Program-made: the position numbers and the translations under genes
Shown: positions 11,763-23,550 of the stretch, in pieces
Layout of the letters: the number at the start of each line of letters is the position of its first letter
How positions within the stretch are numbered: the stretch's first letter is position 1
The notes under the pieces: generated by a model
Seen by the model: the letters and a program-made list of their open reading frames with translations, nothing else
Told to the model about the DNA's origin: nothing
Database searches by the model: none
Assembly (NCBI RefSeq): GCF_008831285.2
Contig: NC_045139.1
Location: 29,181,206-29,245,205 of the forward strand
From: Nymphaea colorata
Lineage: Eukaryota > Streptophyta > Magnoliopsida > Nymphaeales > Nymphaeaceae
Direction: 5' to 3'
Length of the DNA stretch: 64,000 bases

Positions 11763-12912
11763 ATGGCACGTACTAGAGGAGGAAGTGCTAAAGGCAGAGG
11801 CAGAGGACCTCGCAGCAGTAGGAGTCGAAATGTGGAGACTCGTTCTACCAGAGTTGGGACACCTGTTGGAGATAATCAACAACAACAAGCGTTCATCATG
11901 AACACATTGCATATGATGACAGGATTGATGCAGGGTCTGGTGCAGAATGCTTCTGCAGGAGGAACTAGTACAGACACAAACGGAACGACAAATGGTGAGG
12001 CAAGGGGAGTAACTCACGAACAGTTTATGAGCTTGCATCCTCCGAAGTTTCATGGAAAGGGCACTGCTGATGATGCTGAACAGTGGATAATAGAAACTGA
12101 AGAGATCTTTACCACCCTGGAAGTGCCCGACAACAAGAAGGTTCGGTATGGAACCTTTATGCTAAAGGGAGATGCTAAGGAATGGTGGCGGACGCAACGT
12201 GAAGTGAAGTTCGCAAATCACGAAGCGACTTGGGGAGAATTCAAGGAAGCCTTCACACATGCCTACATCCCAACCTTCACACGGAAGAAACACATGCAAG
12301 AATTCTTGGAGCTTCAGCAAGGGAGTTTGAGTCTGCACGAATACGTCGTCAAATTCAGACATCTGGAAAAAATATTGCCCCCATGTGTATACTGTTGATG
12401 CAGACCGAGCAAATAAGTTCATCAGAGGACTTAAAGACGGGTTGCAGAACCAAGTAATTAGTAGTCGTCCAAGAGATCTAGACGACGCTATCGACATGGC
12501 CACACGTCTTGAGGAGGGCTGGAACATGATGCATGGGACAGATAGGAAGATTGAATCTCTGCGATCCAAGTCGAGGCCAGACATGCGCAGTGACAAGGTG
12601 AACCAAGGGGATAGATTCAAGAGACAGAGGCCATCAACATCCAGGCAGGACGATGAATGTCCCACATGTCATCGCCAACACCCGAGCAAACCATGTTACA
12701 GAGAGGTCGGTGCATGTCTCTATTGTGGAAGGCGAGGACATTTTATTCGTGAGTGCCCGAAGAAGAAAGAGGCAGAAGAGGGGCGAGGTGTAGCCAACCA
12801 ACCAGCAGAGAAGAAGGTACCTGGGAGAGTTTACGCGACCACGGTTGAAGATTTGAGATCCACTGATGTCAATGAAGGTACCCTTCTTGTACAATATCAT
12901 ATTCTAATTTGA
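11763..12912 (+). pseudogene. gag: Gag of outer element, frameshifted, fused to a protease stub
   Basis: It starts at ATG 11763 (MARTRGGSAKG, a basic N-terminus). The gag core is clear (AEQWIIETEEIF, FMLKGDAKEWW, MQEFLELQQGSL). The frame breaks at a six-A run, 12367-12372; downstream gag (VDADRANKFIRGLKDGL) and a CCHC knuckle near 12718-12760 continue in another frame to 12912. One extra A explains the break. After the knuckle the protease begins and is cut off within the active-site region by the pol deletion. It is homologous throughout to the inner element's gag. Confidence 0.88.
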
Positions 12913-12966
12913 CTCTGGTGCATCGCACAAATTTCGAGGACGAAATTTCTTTTTAGAGGGGAAGGA

Positions 12967-15715
12967 TGTAAGACCCGTGATTTTTCTTTTGCTTCCTTAA
13001 ATAATTGAAACGTTATTTTGGAGAGGAATCATAAATAGTAGATTAAATGATTAATAGGAATAGCTGAAAAAACTGTCAAGAGAATAATTATGGAAAGAAA
13101 TGGGAAAAGAAACTGAAAGGCCATTTCCTTTCTTGTGAGAAACTGAAAAGAAAAAAACGTATGACAATTAGGAAGGCCTGTAGAGGGTTATTTAACCCCA
13201 TTTTTCAGAACATGACCATTCTTTATTGCATTCTTAGAGGAGGAGATTCAACGACAGAGAGTTGAGAGAAAGAAGGAGGAAGTGAAGAAGAGATCAAGGA
13301 AATGAGTTGGTGCTGGAAACTCATCTCGATTAACAGGTATGGGAAATTTCAGTTATGAATGCAGCATGAAGCTTGTATATTTTGAGTTCTTATACATACA
13401 TATGCAATGTGGATTTATGAATGTATACGCCTAGACATGAACATATGCATGAGGCGTTGTATGATGTTAATGTTACACAATGTTCTTCGATTCGTCTCCG
13501 ATTTTCTTGGACCTTTGTATTTTTATGCATAAATATGAATCTATGCATGAGTTAGTGTATGTTGGGATGGAAATATAGTGTTATAAGTTATGGTTCTCTC
13601 TGATTTCAAAGAAATCGAAGCATGCGAGGTATGAAGGGTGAGGTATGTTAGTCTTCGTTGGGTTATTGAACCTTCTCCGATGACTCGTATCATGCTGTTT
13701 TCCCCTTCTTCTTATATTTCGCTTATTTCACTTGTGAGAAAACGAGACTAAGCCAACATTAAACAAAGTACGTATAGTTGTAATAAGGATGCGTTAAAGA
13801 ATCCGAACCAACAACAGAAAAGGAGAAGCAGACTCTGCTCAGTGTCGTCGACAGAGAGCAACGCCTGCTCTGATCGACATAAGGAAAACAAGGAATGTTG
13901 CAGAGGTGATTTGGGGGAAATTGGAGAACACGACCTTGACGTGGCAGGTTTCCTCATGTCGTCCCCCATTGTAGTCGGTTTCTCCCTGTCGCCTGGAAGA
14001 GCAGGGTCCTCCTTGCTGCCGGTTCATTCTCGTCGCAAGGAAGGAGGAGCAGAGAGAGACATGCCTGGTTTGGGGAGGTCGTCTCCCTCACGGTGGCAGG
14101 GCTGAAAAACGAGAGCAGCAGAGGAGGAGGTGGTGGTTGAGAGCATCGGACGGCGGTGGGAAACCAGAGCGTTGGAGCTTGCGGGAGGAGGACAGATCTC
14201 TCCCCATGGTCCCGCTTTTCGCTGGTTTTGAGTGAGGAAGAACGGTGGAAGCCACCGTCGGTCGAACGAAAGGAAGGAGGCTCGTGAGGAGAGAGAAAAC
14301 GAAGCGGTGAAATGAAAGAAAAACGAGAGTGGTTCATTTTTATATCAAGTTGGAAAAATTTCAAGACGGGTCCACTAATTAGCAAAATATTCAGATAAGC
14401 TGTTATACATTTTATAACTTCCATGCCGCAACATTTTTGCTAAAAACCTCTTCAAAAAGAGGCTTGCGAAAGTGTTTTTCAAAAGGAAACAGATATTTAA
14501 TATGAAATTTCGTTTCGGTACCCTTTAAGTTTTTATAAATTGCCAAACGGTAGTTTTATAAATTACAGATGAAAAGCTATGTGTTATTGCTCGTTGATGC
14601 TCCTAATGGTGTTTAAAATTTCAGAAAGATGGTCCTGAAATCAATTTCGAAAAGTTGAAGAGGAAAGTCACGTTGTAAGAATTTAAAGTATAAATTCTCT
14701 TACTTTTGAATGGTTATTTTATTTGAGAAATTTTGGCGTGATAGTCTGTATGTTGTTTCTGTGTTTTGAGGCCATTATCAAAAAAATGGTTTATTGTTTC
14801 TGTCTGGGAAACCGAGCCTAAGGGCGGTTTCTGTGAGAGGTACTAGACGATGTCTAGCATTGGCAAACCCTCACTTTTGAAATTCGAAGGCGAAACATGG
14901 ACTTTGTGCGATGGTTTATGCGAGTGCGAGCTTTCTGTTTTGCCCAGTGTTTAGTTTCGTCCCGGGAGGTAGTGGTCACACTCCTCTGGCTGTACTGGAG
15001 GGCCCACAGGGTATTGGGCGGCACAAGGGCCCGGGGTACTGCTGCTGTGTTGGGAGAGAGACATCTCCTGGTCCCTCAAACCGGGTTCCTAGAGGGGCCA
15101 TGCTGCTGCAGCGGCGATCAGGGATATCTCAGGAGGCTTCACTTCAGGTACCCTCGATCTGTTGGATCGCCTGGTGAAGATATGTTCTGTTCTGCCCGTG
15201 AGTGCTCACGGGGATTTCTGTTGCTCGGCACGATGACCATGACATTGTCAGAAAACCACGGTTGGAAGCCTACGAAATTTTGGAGGTTGTGCACACCTCG
15301 TTCTGTGTTTGATGATGTGATGTAACTCTGATATGTGTTAAGTTTTGGAAAACTTATGGTCGTAGTTCATAAGGCCTTTTTGGAATCGTTTTACGAAACT
15401 AAATATTATTTTGGGTCATGTTCCATTCATGGCTGGATTTTCTCATACTCAGAGGAATTCTGACCCTTCTTTCTATCTACAGGTAGTCCTTGATAGATTT
15501 TGGCATTGGAGAGACGACCCTGGGTCTTGTGATGGACGGGCATTGGCAATCTGGACACTACGTCGGTTTTGAGGACTTGTGTTTATTTTTGTTTGGGTCC
15601 AAGTATTTTATTATTGAAATAAAACAATGTCTTATGTTCTGGTCATGACTCAATATTGCTTCCGCTATCATAAAAATGAAAGAAAATTTTTTGTGTCAAA
15701 AATTGGGTCGTGACA
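12967..15715 (+). repeat. 3' LTR of outer element (2749 bp, uninterrupted)
   Basis: It starts TGTAAGACCCGTG and ends GGGTCGTGACA at 15715. It is co-linear with 1-1176 plus 10097-11554 and contains the empty insertion site CACCG at 14253-14257. The next 5 bp, GATAG (15716-15720), should be this element's target duplication; its partner lies left of the window. Confidence 0.94.
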
Positions 15716-16664
15716 GATAGCAATCAGGTTATGCAACGGGATGAACTCGGGTGTCATGGCTTTGACCTCTTCCAAATTGAAGGTCCTTGGCTTCACCCTT
15801 GCTGCGGTGGAATAAACGGAGCCATTGCCGGCATTGGTTATCTAGATTGTGAATAATAACTTGAAACATTTTCTTTTGTGAAAAGTTCCAAGTCGTGGTG
15901 CTTTATCATGAAATGTGTGGGAAGCTGCAGATAATTGCCTCTGACCCCTTCTGCCTAAGTGAGCAAGGGTGTGCATAGTAATCGACAGACAGTACCAACC
16001 TGACAGAAACCACAAGCAAGGAATCATTCTTCTTCGCCGTGAAGCTTTTGTCATCGATTTCTTGGGGTGTACTGTAATTCATGTGTTCGCCATTGTCCAG
16101 AAAGGAACAGACAACCTGATGGCTCTTGATACAGAATCAAAAAGCTAAGAAGTGTATGTAGGCTCTGGTGGTGTTCCTATCCACTTTCACCTGTCAATAG
16201 GCAATAGGCCAGAGTCACCGACATTGAGCGCATTCTTTTTTGAACTTTTAATTTCGACATTACAGAATTTGGACGGGCAAGTGAATGATGACAAATACAT
16301 GAAGATTCCTGTCGTAGTATATGTATTTTGAGTAGCATAAGTTACAGACGTTTATTTCTGAAACGGCAAGCAGGTTTTGCTAGAATTCTGGTAGAGTCCG
16401 CCAAGAGATAGAATCGTAGATGCACTCTGCACATCAAATTCTCAATGTCCACCACCTTGAAAATCTTGAGTTTAATTATTGACCGAGTAGAGAAATCAGC
16501 CGTTGTTTTTTGTATCATATATCCATGTTGGAATGAATTGATGACACATATTTATGATATTTAAATGGAAAAAGCCAAAGATTTTATAGTATGATGAGAT
16601 CTTTTGGAGTTTTCCTTGGTTATGACATGATTCTATCTAAACCATCTCTCTCTCTCTCCTGCAG
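15716..16664. other. Flank between retrotransposon and phytocyanin exon; probable intron remnant
   Basis: No confident gene. The first ~145 bp are open in more than one frame on both strands. A short plus-strand reading at 15756-15815 (MALTSSKLKVLGFTL..., then stop) could be mistaken for a signal peptide, and a minus-strand reading contains RTFNLEEVKAMT. I could not decide between them. The stretch ends in a pyrimidine-rich CTCTCTCTCTCCTGCAG acceptor. Confidence 0.4.
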
Positions 16665-17185
16665 TTTTCAACACAAATACCAACCACTCCGTAGTTCAGA
16701 CCTACAACTTCACAATATACAAGAGGTGCGACTTCAATGATGCAGACTCGAGAGATTATTCATCCCAAGGAGACTATAACCAAGCAGCAGGCCCATGGAG
16801 CATCGCAATCCCCCTCAAGAAAGAGGGCATGAACTACTTCTTCTCCAGCTTCTACGATGGAGACCAGTGCAAGAACGGGCAGAGGTTCAGGATCAACGTC
16901 GTCCATGGCCAGGGCCTGCCTGACAGCCTCGAGAACCCCGTCGATGCATCTTCCCCATCGCCCCAACCCCAGCAAGATTATGATACCTCCACTCCTGACA
17001 CCGCCAATATCCCTGGAAATTTCAACAAACCGGTCCCTTCTTCTTCCGAGGATGTGAAGCAGGCAGCAGGGGCAAGTGCCAGCCCCATTAAATCGACCGC
17101 GTTGGGAGCTATTCTGTTAGGCGCTTTGGGTTTGCTGAATTTGGTGCTTATTTTGTTTGTTTTTTCTATTTGGTTCATTTTCTAG
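16665..17185 (+). CDS. Early-nodulin-like phytocyanin, second exon (N-terminal exon not found)
   Basis: The exon opens after a strong acceptor (CAG at 16664) and encodes about 172 residues to TAG 17183-17185. It starts with the second half of a plastocyanin-like fold (FNTNTNHSVVQ, then a Cys in KRCDF, then YFFSSFYDGDQCKNGQRF and INV). It continues with a Ser/Pro-rich linker and a very hydrophobic C-terminus (ILLGALGLLNLVLILFVF), the layout of a GPI-anchored arabinogalactan-type phytocyanin. In copper-binding members the late motif is C-x4-H-C; here the first Cys and the His are replaced, as in early-nodulin-like proteins that do not bind copper. Phytocyanin genes usually have one intron just before this point, so exon 1 should lie upstream, but only the retrotransposon nest is seen there. 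It may be a gene with a 15-kb insertion in intron 1 or a decapitated remnant. Confidence 0.75.
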
Positions 17186-17776
17186 GATGATATATATTAA
17201 ATGTGTACTTGTGAATATGTATTTTCAGGATTGATAGTACTTTTTAGGAGGAAATAATGTTATGCTGGGAAACTGGCGGACATCATTTTGGGAATTTATT
17301 TCCTTTACTTTATAGAACATGAGCGTTTATATCTTCAGTGGTTGCCCATGAATTAAATTTGTCATTGAAAACCTTTTAGTTAAGCAACATACATAGTAGA
17401 TCAGGCATGAATGGCTTAACTGTGGAATAGTGCCTCCCTTAGCACATTTTGCCAACTAAAAGCGCTGCCTGTCTTGAAAATATTTGAAAAGAAAGCCCCT
17501 AACTCTAAATGCATCGTGGGGGTTCAGCTCGGACGTGGATAAATAAAATTCACGGTGGACGAAATCCATAACGTCGGACCTCAGACTCGTGGAGCGGATG
17601 TCATCGGATCCAAGATCCCTGCCTAACAAACACGGCAAGCGACACGGGGACGCGGTTTGCCTTTCGATCGAATTATATATCAATTCTTGGTTCTTCAAAC
17701 CGGTGCCCCGACGACGCAGGAACTCAAGACTCAACTCCGACTGCGCCGGAATTCCGACGGGGTCGGACCAGAAAGC
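17186..17776. other. Intergenic, no gene seen
   Basis: AT-rich 3' flank of the phytocyanin exon followed by a GC-richer stretch from about 17510 that is probably promoter and 5' leader of the ECM29-like gene. Confidence 0.5.
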
Positions 17777-20700
17777 ATGGAAGAATCCGCGAACTCTTCT
17801 GGCTCCAGCGACTTGGAGAAGGAGGAGGTATGGGACCGAATGCTGACTCGGTTGGCTCTCACAGATTATCCCAAACTGGAAACCGTGCTCCCCAAGATAC
17901 TTCCATATTCCATTTCTAGTCTTTCCTCCGGTTCGCACGCGATCAGAAAGAAGGTACAGCATCCGAAGAAGCTGCTTCTGGCTAGTTGTTTTTGTTTGCA
18001 CGGAATTCCTTTCGCCACAGATTAGTTTCTTGCTTTTCGCTTTCCTCGTAGATCATATATGGATTCCACATCTTGCATTGAGAATTTATCTTGCTATATG
18101 AATTCAACACTGCACGAGACTTTGGTGCTGCATTTCATTTTGTTCGTTAGTCTTCCTGTTTTCCTGGTCTTTTGAGCACACTTGCTTTCTTGGTTTCCTA
18201 CGATCGGTTTCTCGACTTTCTGGCCATTTCTAGGAGCGTGGATTAATTAGGGCATCCTGCGTTGCGGTAGAGGTGTTATGATGTTGGCTAGAAGCTCGGT
18301 TCCCATAAGGTGATATGAAATTTAGCTACCTTAGCTTTTATAACTAAAAAGATTGAATTCGTTACTTCTGCTTTACGAAGCATGTTCAACAATTTGTTTT
18401 ACGATGTAGTAGTTTGCATTAAGCAATCAACTCTACATACATGACCTTATATAAGAAGTAACCACCAGAGAATGTTTCCTCGTAGTTAACTCTTCAATGT
18501 AAATCTGCTCTCTCATTCGCTTCTTAAGCCTAGGTCACGAGCCAAAACAAGCCACAAAGCTGAAAAATGTAGCTCCTAAAAATTTGCATGGGATATCATT
18601 TTGTTCCTTTCGTCACATTGTTGGGCTTATTTAGAGTTCGTTCATTTGGGATCATAAAACTAGGTCATGGAGATTTTGACTCATTTAAACAAGCGAGTGA
18701 AACATCAAAAGTCAATTAGATTACCAGTGATGGAGCTGTGGAAGGAATACGTGGAAGTTGGTGCTTCTCTTATAGTCAGGAACTTCTGTATGATATATAT
18801 TGAGATGGCCTTTGATCGCTTGACTGCAGAGGTATGTCCAACACAAGAAATCTACCCTCTCATAATTTTACTTTAAGTCTTATTTATACTTGTGTCTCGT
18901 GGATTCAGATATCACCATTTGTCTTTGCTCACTTTACGCAACTGTTCATGTGCAGGAGAAAGCAGATATGGCTCCAATGTTGATTGCTAATATTTCCAAG
19001 TTTCCTTTGCAACATCAAGATATATTACTGAGAATAGTTATGAAGGTGATGCATAAATGGATTGAAATATTGAATGATGTTTAAGGGACTTGAAACATGT
19101 GCTGTCTAGTTCATGTCGTTGTGCTGATTTTGTTTCTAGTGGAAATCATTTTTGCTGTACAATGTGCGAGGGTTATGTACTGGCTATGATATTATATTGA
19201 GGAAGAAAAAGGGCTACAAACCAAAATACTCATTAGTTGGAACTTTGTGACAAATTGTAATAGTGAATTACTGTTTATTTCTTGCCAATACATTATTGAG
19301 GGAAGAGGAGATATTTTATTTATATGCAGAATGTTCTGCTTGAGTGATGTCTGAAATTGTAAAAACATTCTTATTAGTTGGTGCGTCTACTCAATGTGGC
19401 CTTGGATCCTCAGTCTGCTTGCATGAGTCTCGAACTTTGCATGACTGAATTCATCACCTTCTTAGATCTTCTGGAGTGATAGACCAACTATCTACCTTTC
19501 ATTAATTGATTTTCAAGTGACTTTGGACCTATAAAAACTGGCTTAAAACTGGTTTAAGTCAATTCTTGAGCTGAGTTCTGTCATTCTTGTATTTTCTGCT
19601 CGCAACTTAACCTTGGCCAGTGTTCCATTATGCAATGCTGGGGTGCACTAATTTCAGCTAAAAGCAGTTATTCTTTGTCTACTATGTCACTTAAGGATCT
19701 TTCTCATCTTTTCTCCTTCCTTCCTTCTTTCTTTTATTGTTTGCAACTTTTCTGCTTGTGGTTTACGTTCTCTTGATTTTTCTTGTTACTAGGTCATTGG
19801 TGAATGCCATAAATTTCAAATTGATGAAAGCATTGCTTTGAAGTATAAACTAGGGAGTGATGATGGCAGAGGGTTGTTTGTTGAGTTCTGCTTACTGACA
19901 GTTTTGTACCAGCCTACATCACCAAGCTCTGGGGAGTCTGTGTTGTGCATATCATTTTAAAGAACTACTTTATGGATACTTTGGTGGTATTAATGGCTGC
20001 ATTCACTTACTGGTCTTTCAGTTTCTCAAACCAATCAAGTTACTGGCAAACTTCCACTTAAAGGAGATGAACTTTTATCAAGAAAGGTGATAATAACTAA
20101 TTATCTTCAACATTGAGAATATATTTTCTTGCACTATTCACTTTACAATCTAAATTTGAGACTAAGCTGATGCGTTATTTTATGAACTTTTTTACACTGG
20201 GCAGTTGGGAATTCTTAACGTGATAGATGCTTTGAACTTGGATCCTCAGCTTATTTATCCACTTTATTTGGCTGCAAGTGCCGACAGGAGTTCTGGACCT
20301 CTTGTGATGTCAATCTTTAGATGTAGGAACTTTTTATTTTGTAATTTGCTTCAGTTTCATGTTATCGTTTGGTTGACATGTTCTAGTCAAGAGCTGGTTA
20401 TAAAGAGAGGAGTAGAACTTTTGAAGAAACTTGCATCTAAAGTTAACCTGGAAGATCCAAAATTAATCAATAAGCTTTCCTTGCTCTTGACTGGTAAGCA
20501 AAAAACGTTTGATTAGCTTTGTGAAAGTATTCATGTACTTGATGCCTTCACTTGACTGTAGATTACTGCCTTTTGTCGCATGAACTCACTTTTTTCGAGT
20601 ATCAGCTTTCATCCTTCTGGTTTTTCTATCTTGTGAATCTGCTTCTGAATTTTCTTTTCCTTGTCAAAGATTGTAACCCTATTGCATCTTCTCTGGTAGC

Positions 20701-21446
20701 AAATTCACCAGTTCAATTGATGACTTTTCACTGTACACCTTCTCATATTTTAAACAAACCACTATAGGATCTTATTTTTGTTTGCCAATCTTGACGTGTG
20801 TGGCTGATCTTCCTTTTGTTGTTTCATGTATCTGTAACATGAAGTTATGACCAATCAAATCTCTTCAAAAATTTCCCTTTTAATTTGTAAGAGTCTGTCT
20901 GTCTGTCTTTCTGTGCTCCTTTTCCTTTTTCGCCATGCCATGCATAAAGTGGGCATGTTTGTTCTTTGTTCATCAGAGTGGATGAGGTGAGGCTGTTCTT
21001 TTAAAGTATCATTTTCATGTATGACATGGCCACTGGCCAGGTCATCTTGTTCCCAGAATTGGTTCTCCATTTGCATGTTTTTTTCTTCCTCTGGCTCATA
21101 CACAAGTAACACCTTAATTCTGGTTGTCAGGTACAGTTGCAGGTGGAAGTACTCCTCCAGAATCAAGGATTCATCCTGTGAACCCCGCATTCAGACTTCG
21201 ACTGTTGTCCATCTTCTGCTGCTCCATCACTGCTGCAAACACTTTTCCTTTGACGCTGCAGTGCATCTTCAACTGTATTTTTGGTATCTTTCTTAGTTCT
21301 CATTTTATTGTCTAACATATAGCGTTCGAGGTTTCCCTTTTGTTAAGCTTCTAGAATATAGTTATCACTTGCTTCATTTTTTTGGCTTTTCTCCCACTTT
21401 CGGAACATGTAATTTTCTCTAGTCTCGGTTTCTTTCAATCATTGAT

Positions 21447-22091
21447 AGATCAGTTCAATTCCATGCAAACTTTTTCAAAGTTATGTTTTTTTTTCAACAT
21501 CATTCTTCTCATCTTTAAGGACTGATGTTCATAGGCCCTCTGAACCAGGAGGTACATGTTTAGGTAATTTGCTGTTTGCAAGTGCAGTTGCTAAATTTTT
21601 CCAATAAGGGTTTCTTGCTACATTGAAAGGAATGCAACTAAAAAAAAAAAAGCTTCCTACTTTTCATTCCATTTCTGCTCTTCCACAGGTACTATAACAT
21701 GCCTCTATGGTGTTTTTACCCACCATTGACACATCATATGCAAGGGCAATAAAGTTAGCTAGTGGATGCCTTTGGATGTCTGTCCACCCATCATGAACAA
21801 TCAATATATCAGTTTGATCCCATGTAAACTTTTTCGAAGTTAAATTTTTCTCAAGATTATCCTTCTCATCTTTAGGAATTAATGTTTGTAGTTTATACCT
21901 CCTTTGAACTTGGAAGCGCGTATTGGATAATTTGCAATTTGCAAGTGTGGTTACTAAATCTTTCCAATAAAGATTTCTTGCCACTTTGAAAAGAATGCAG
22001 CTGTAAAAAAGAATTTTTCCACTTTTCCATCCATTTATGCTCTTCCACAAGTTTTATACCATGACTCTGTGGTATTTTTACCCATTACACT
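21447..22091 (-). mobile_element. hAT transposase fragment, tandemly duplicated, in an ECM29 intron
   Basis: On the minus strand 21664-22050 reads as a DUF659-type hAT transposase piece (FTWDQTDILIVHDGWTDIQR and HPLANFIALAYDVSM). The sequence 21450-21730 is repeated, diverged, at about 21808-22091 (offset near 359 bp): both copies share the CTTCTCATCTTTA, TTTGCAAGTG and TGCTCTTCCACA blocks. No terminal inverted repeats were recognised, so this is transposon debris. Confidence 0.65.
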
Positions 22092-23399
22092 TGCCTTGCT
22101 AATGGATCATGTTCACAATATTCTCTTCAGCATTTGTGATAAACAGTTTATATCCAAAGTGCACTGACTTTTAGTGCATTTCACTGTTTTCCTTGGCTGG
22201 TTTGGGTAAACAGTATCAGAAAAGCATCTCCATATTAATGATTTTTATTCTTTTGCTATCCAAAACAAGGTCTTACATGGCACAGCATACATCATTCATG
22301 GGTTTCGGGAACTTGTTTCTCTCCTAAAGCGCAAATGATGTATCATATTCTGAGTAAAATTCTCTGTGTTTCCTTTCTTTAACATTGATCTTCTTAGACA
22401 TGCAGTGGAGTTACACAGGCATTGTCACTTATTTGCATGGTAAAAAGTTTGTATGTGATATGGTTCGTGGTGGAAATTATTTTCCTTTCTTATTTATCGA
22501 GTTTCAGTTTAGAAGAAATTTCTGATGTCAAGTTTGTACAAACCTATGTCTATTAAATGTGCTCTTGAAGTTGATTTTTTACCTGGTTGTCTATAGCTTC
22601 ACATTGTATGTGTTTTCATTTTCAGGAAGTGACTCTACTTCAAAGTTGAAACAATTGGGCATGGAGTTTACTGTTTGGGTTTTCAAACATGTGAGTCATT
22701 GTCATTTGAAGATATTTGCATCTATTTCCATCTTGTTTTGCCTTTATATCAAGTAGTCGATCTTTTGAACTTTTTGATGAACATCAATCCTGTATTTGTT
22801 TGCAAATGAAGTATCAATGTTGACAAGCATGCAGTTGGCGTTAGCTGCATATTTTCATTAAGTAACACATGCATCTGGTTACTGTTGAAAGTACAAGACA
22901 TCCACCGTTGGATATGTGGAAGGTGCAAATTACGTTTGGTCATTGCACATTTGAAATCTTTGTGCTGGTCAATTCCCTGTAGAAGCGACACACAACCATA
23001 GCTGGTGTTGTAGCCATGGACACAAATATCTCAAAAAATTTGAAAATATCCTGATAATGTCGTCGAAATATCGTGTTATTGAGTATTGCAAAAAATTGAG
23101 GTATTTTTTGGATATTTTTTATGTTTTTTGAAAATCTGTCTCTATACTCTTATAAGTATCCGCTTTCTTTCTTTCTCATTTCATTTATATTTTAAAACTA
23201 ATTTAATAATTGTGTGTATTCTTTTTCAATAAAATTGTTAAAAATCTTATGAATCCCGATTTCTTTAGGTTTTCTACTTCTAAATTTCAGGAGTCTTGAG
23301 ATATTCTTTACATTTTTCTGGAAAAAGGATTTTGAGATGGAATTCCAAGGGAATGACTTTTTGAAAAATTACAAAATGATACTAGTGACTATGGTTATG

Positions 23400-23550
23400 A
23401 CCTATGTCACATAGGTACGGGTACGGGTGCCGGTATGGGTACGGGTACGAACCATTTTCAAAAAATTTGGGTACGAGGGTACAGCCGTACACACACACAG
23501 ATTACGGGTACGGGTGCCGGTATGAGTAACCTATTACCTATGTGCTATTA
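23400..23550. repeat. GGTACGGG-rich low-complexity repeat
   Basis: It starts ACCTATGTCAC and contains many TACGGG/TATGGG hexamers in two clusters. The same ACCTATGTCA start appears at 29512 at the tip of a small inverted-repeat element, so this is probably a diverged relative. Confidence 0.5.

Larger units (their letters stand above)
11555..12966 (+). mobile_element. Internal domain of outer retrotransposon: gag-only, pol deleted
   Basis: The whole internal region is only about 1.4 kb: primer site, leader, gag with zinc knuckle, the first residues of protease, then the motif ATTTCGAGGACGAAAT (which closes the coding region of the inner element at 9004), a polypurine tract AGAGGGGAAGGA (12955-12966) and the 3' LTR. 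Reverse transcriptase, RNase H and integrase are absent. It is therefore a non-autonomous deletion derivative that could only have moved with enzymes from a relative. With two 2.75-kb LTRs the original element was about 6.9 kb. Confidence 0.9.

Noticed and set aside
15716-15860. Possible signal-peptide exon (+) or receptor-kinase-like fragment (-)
   Set aside because: The two readings are mutually exclusive, both are short, and neither is supported by splice sites or neighbours.
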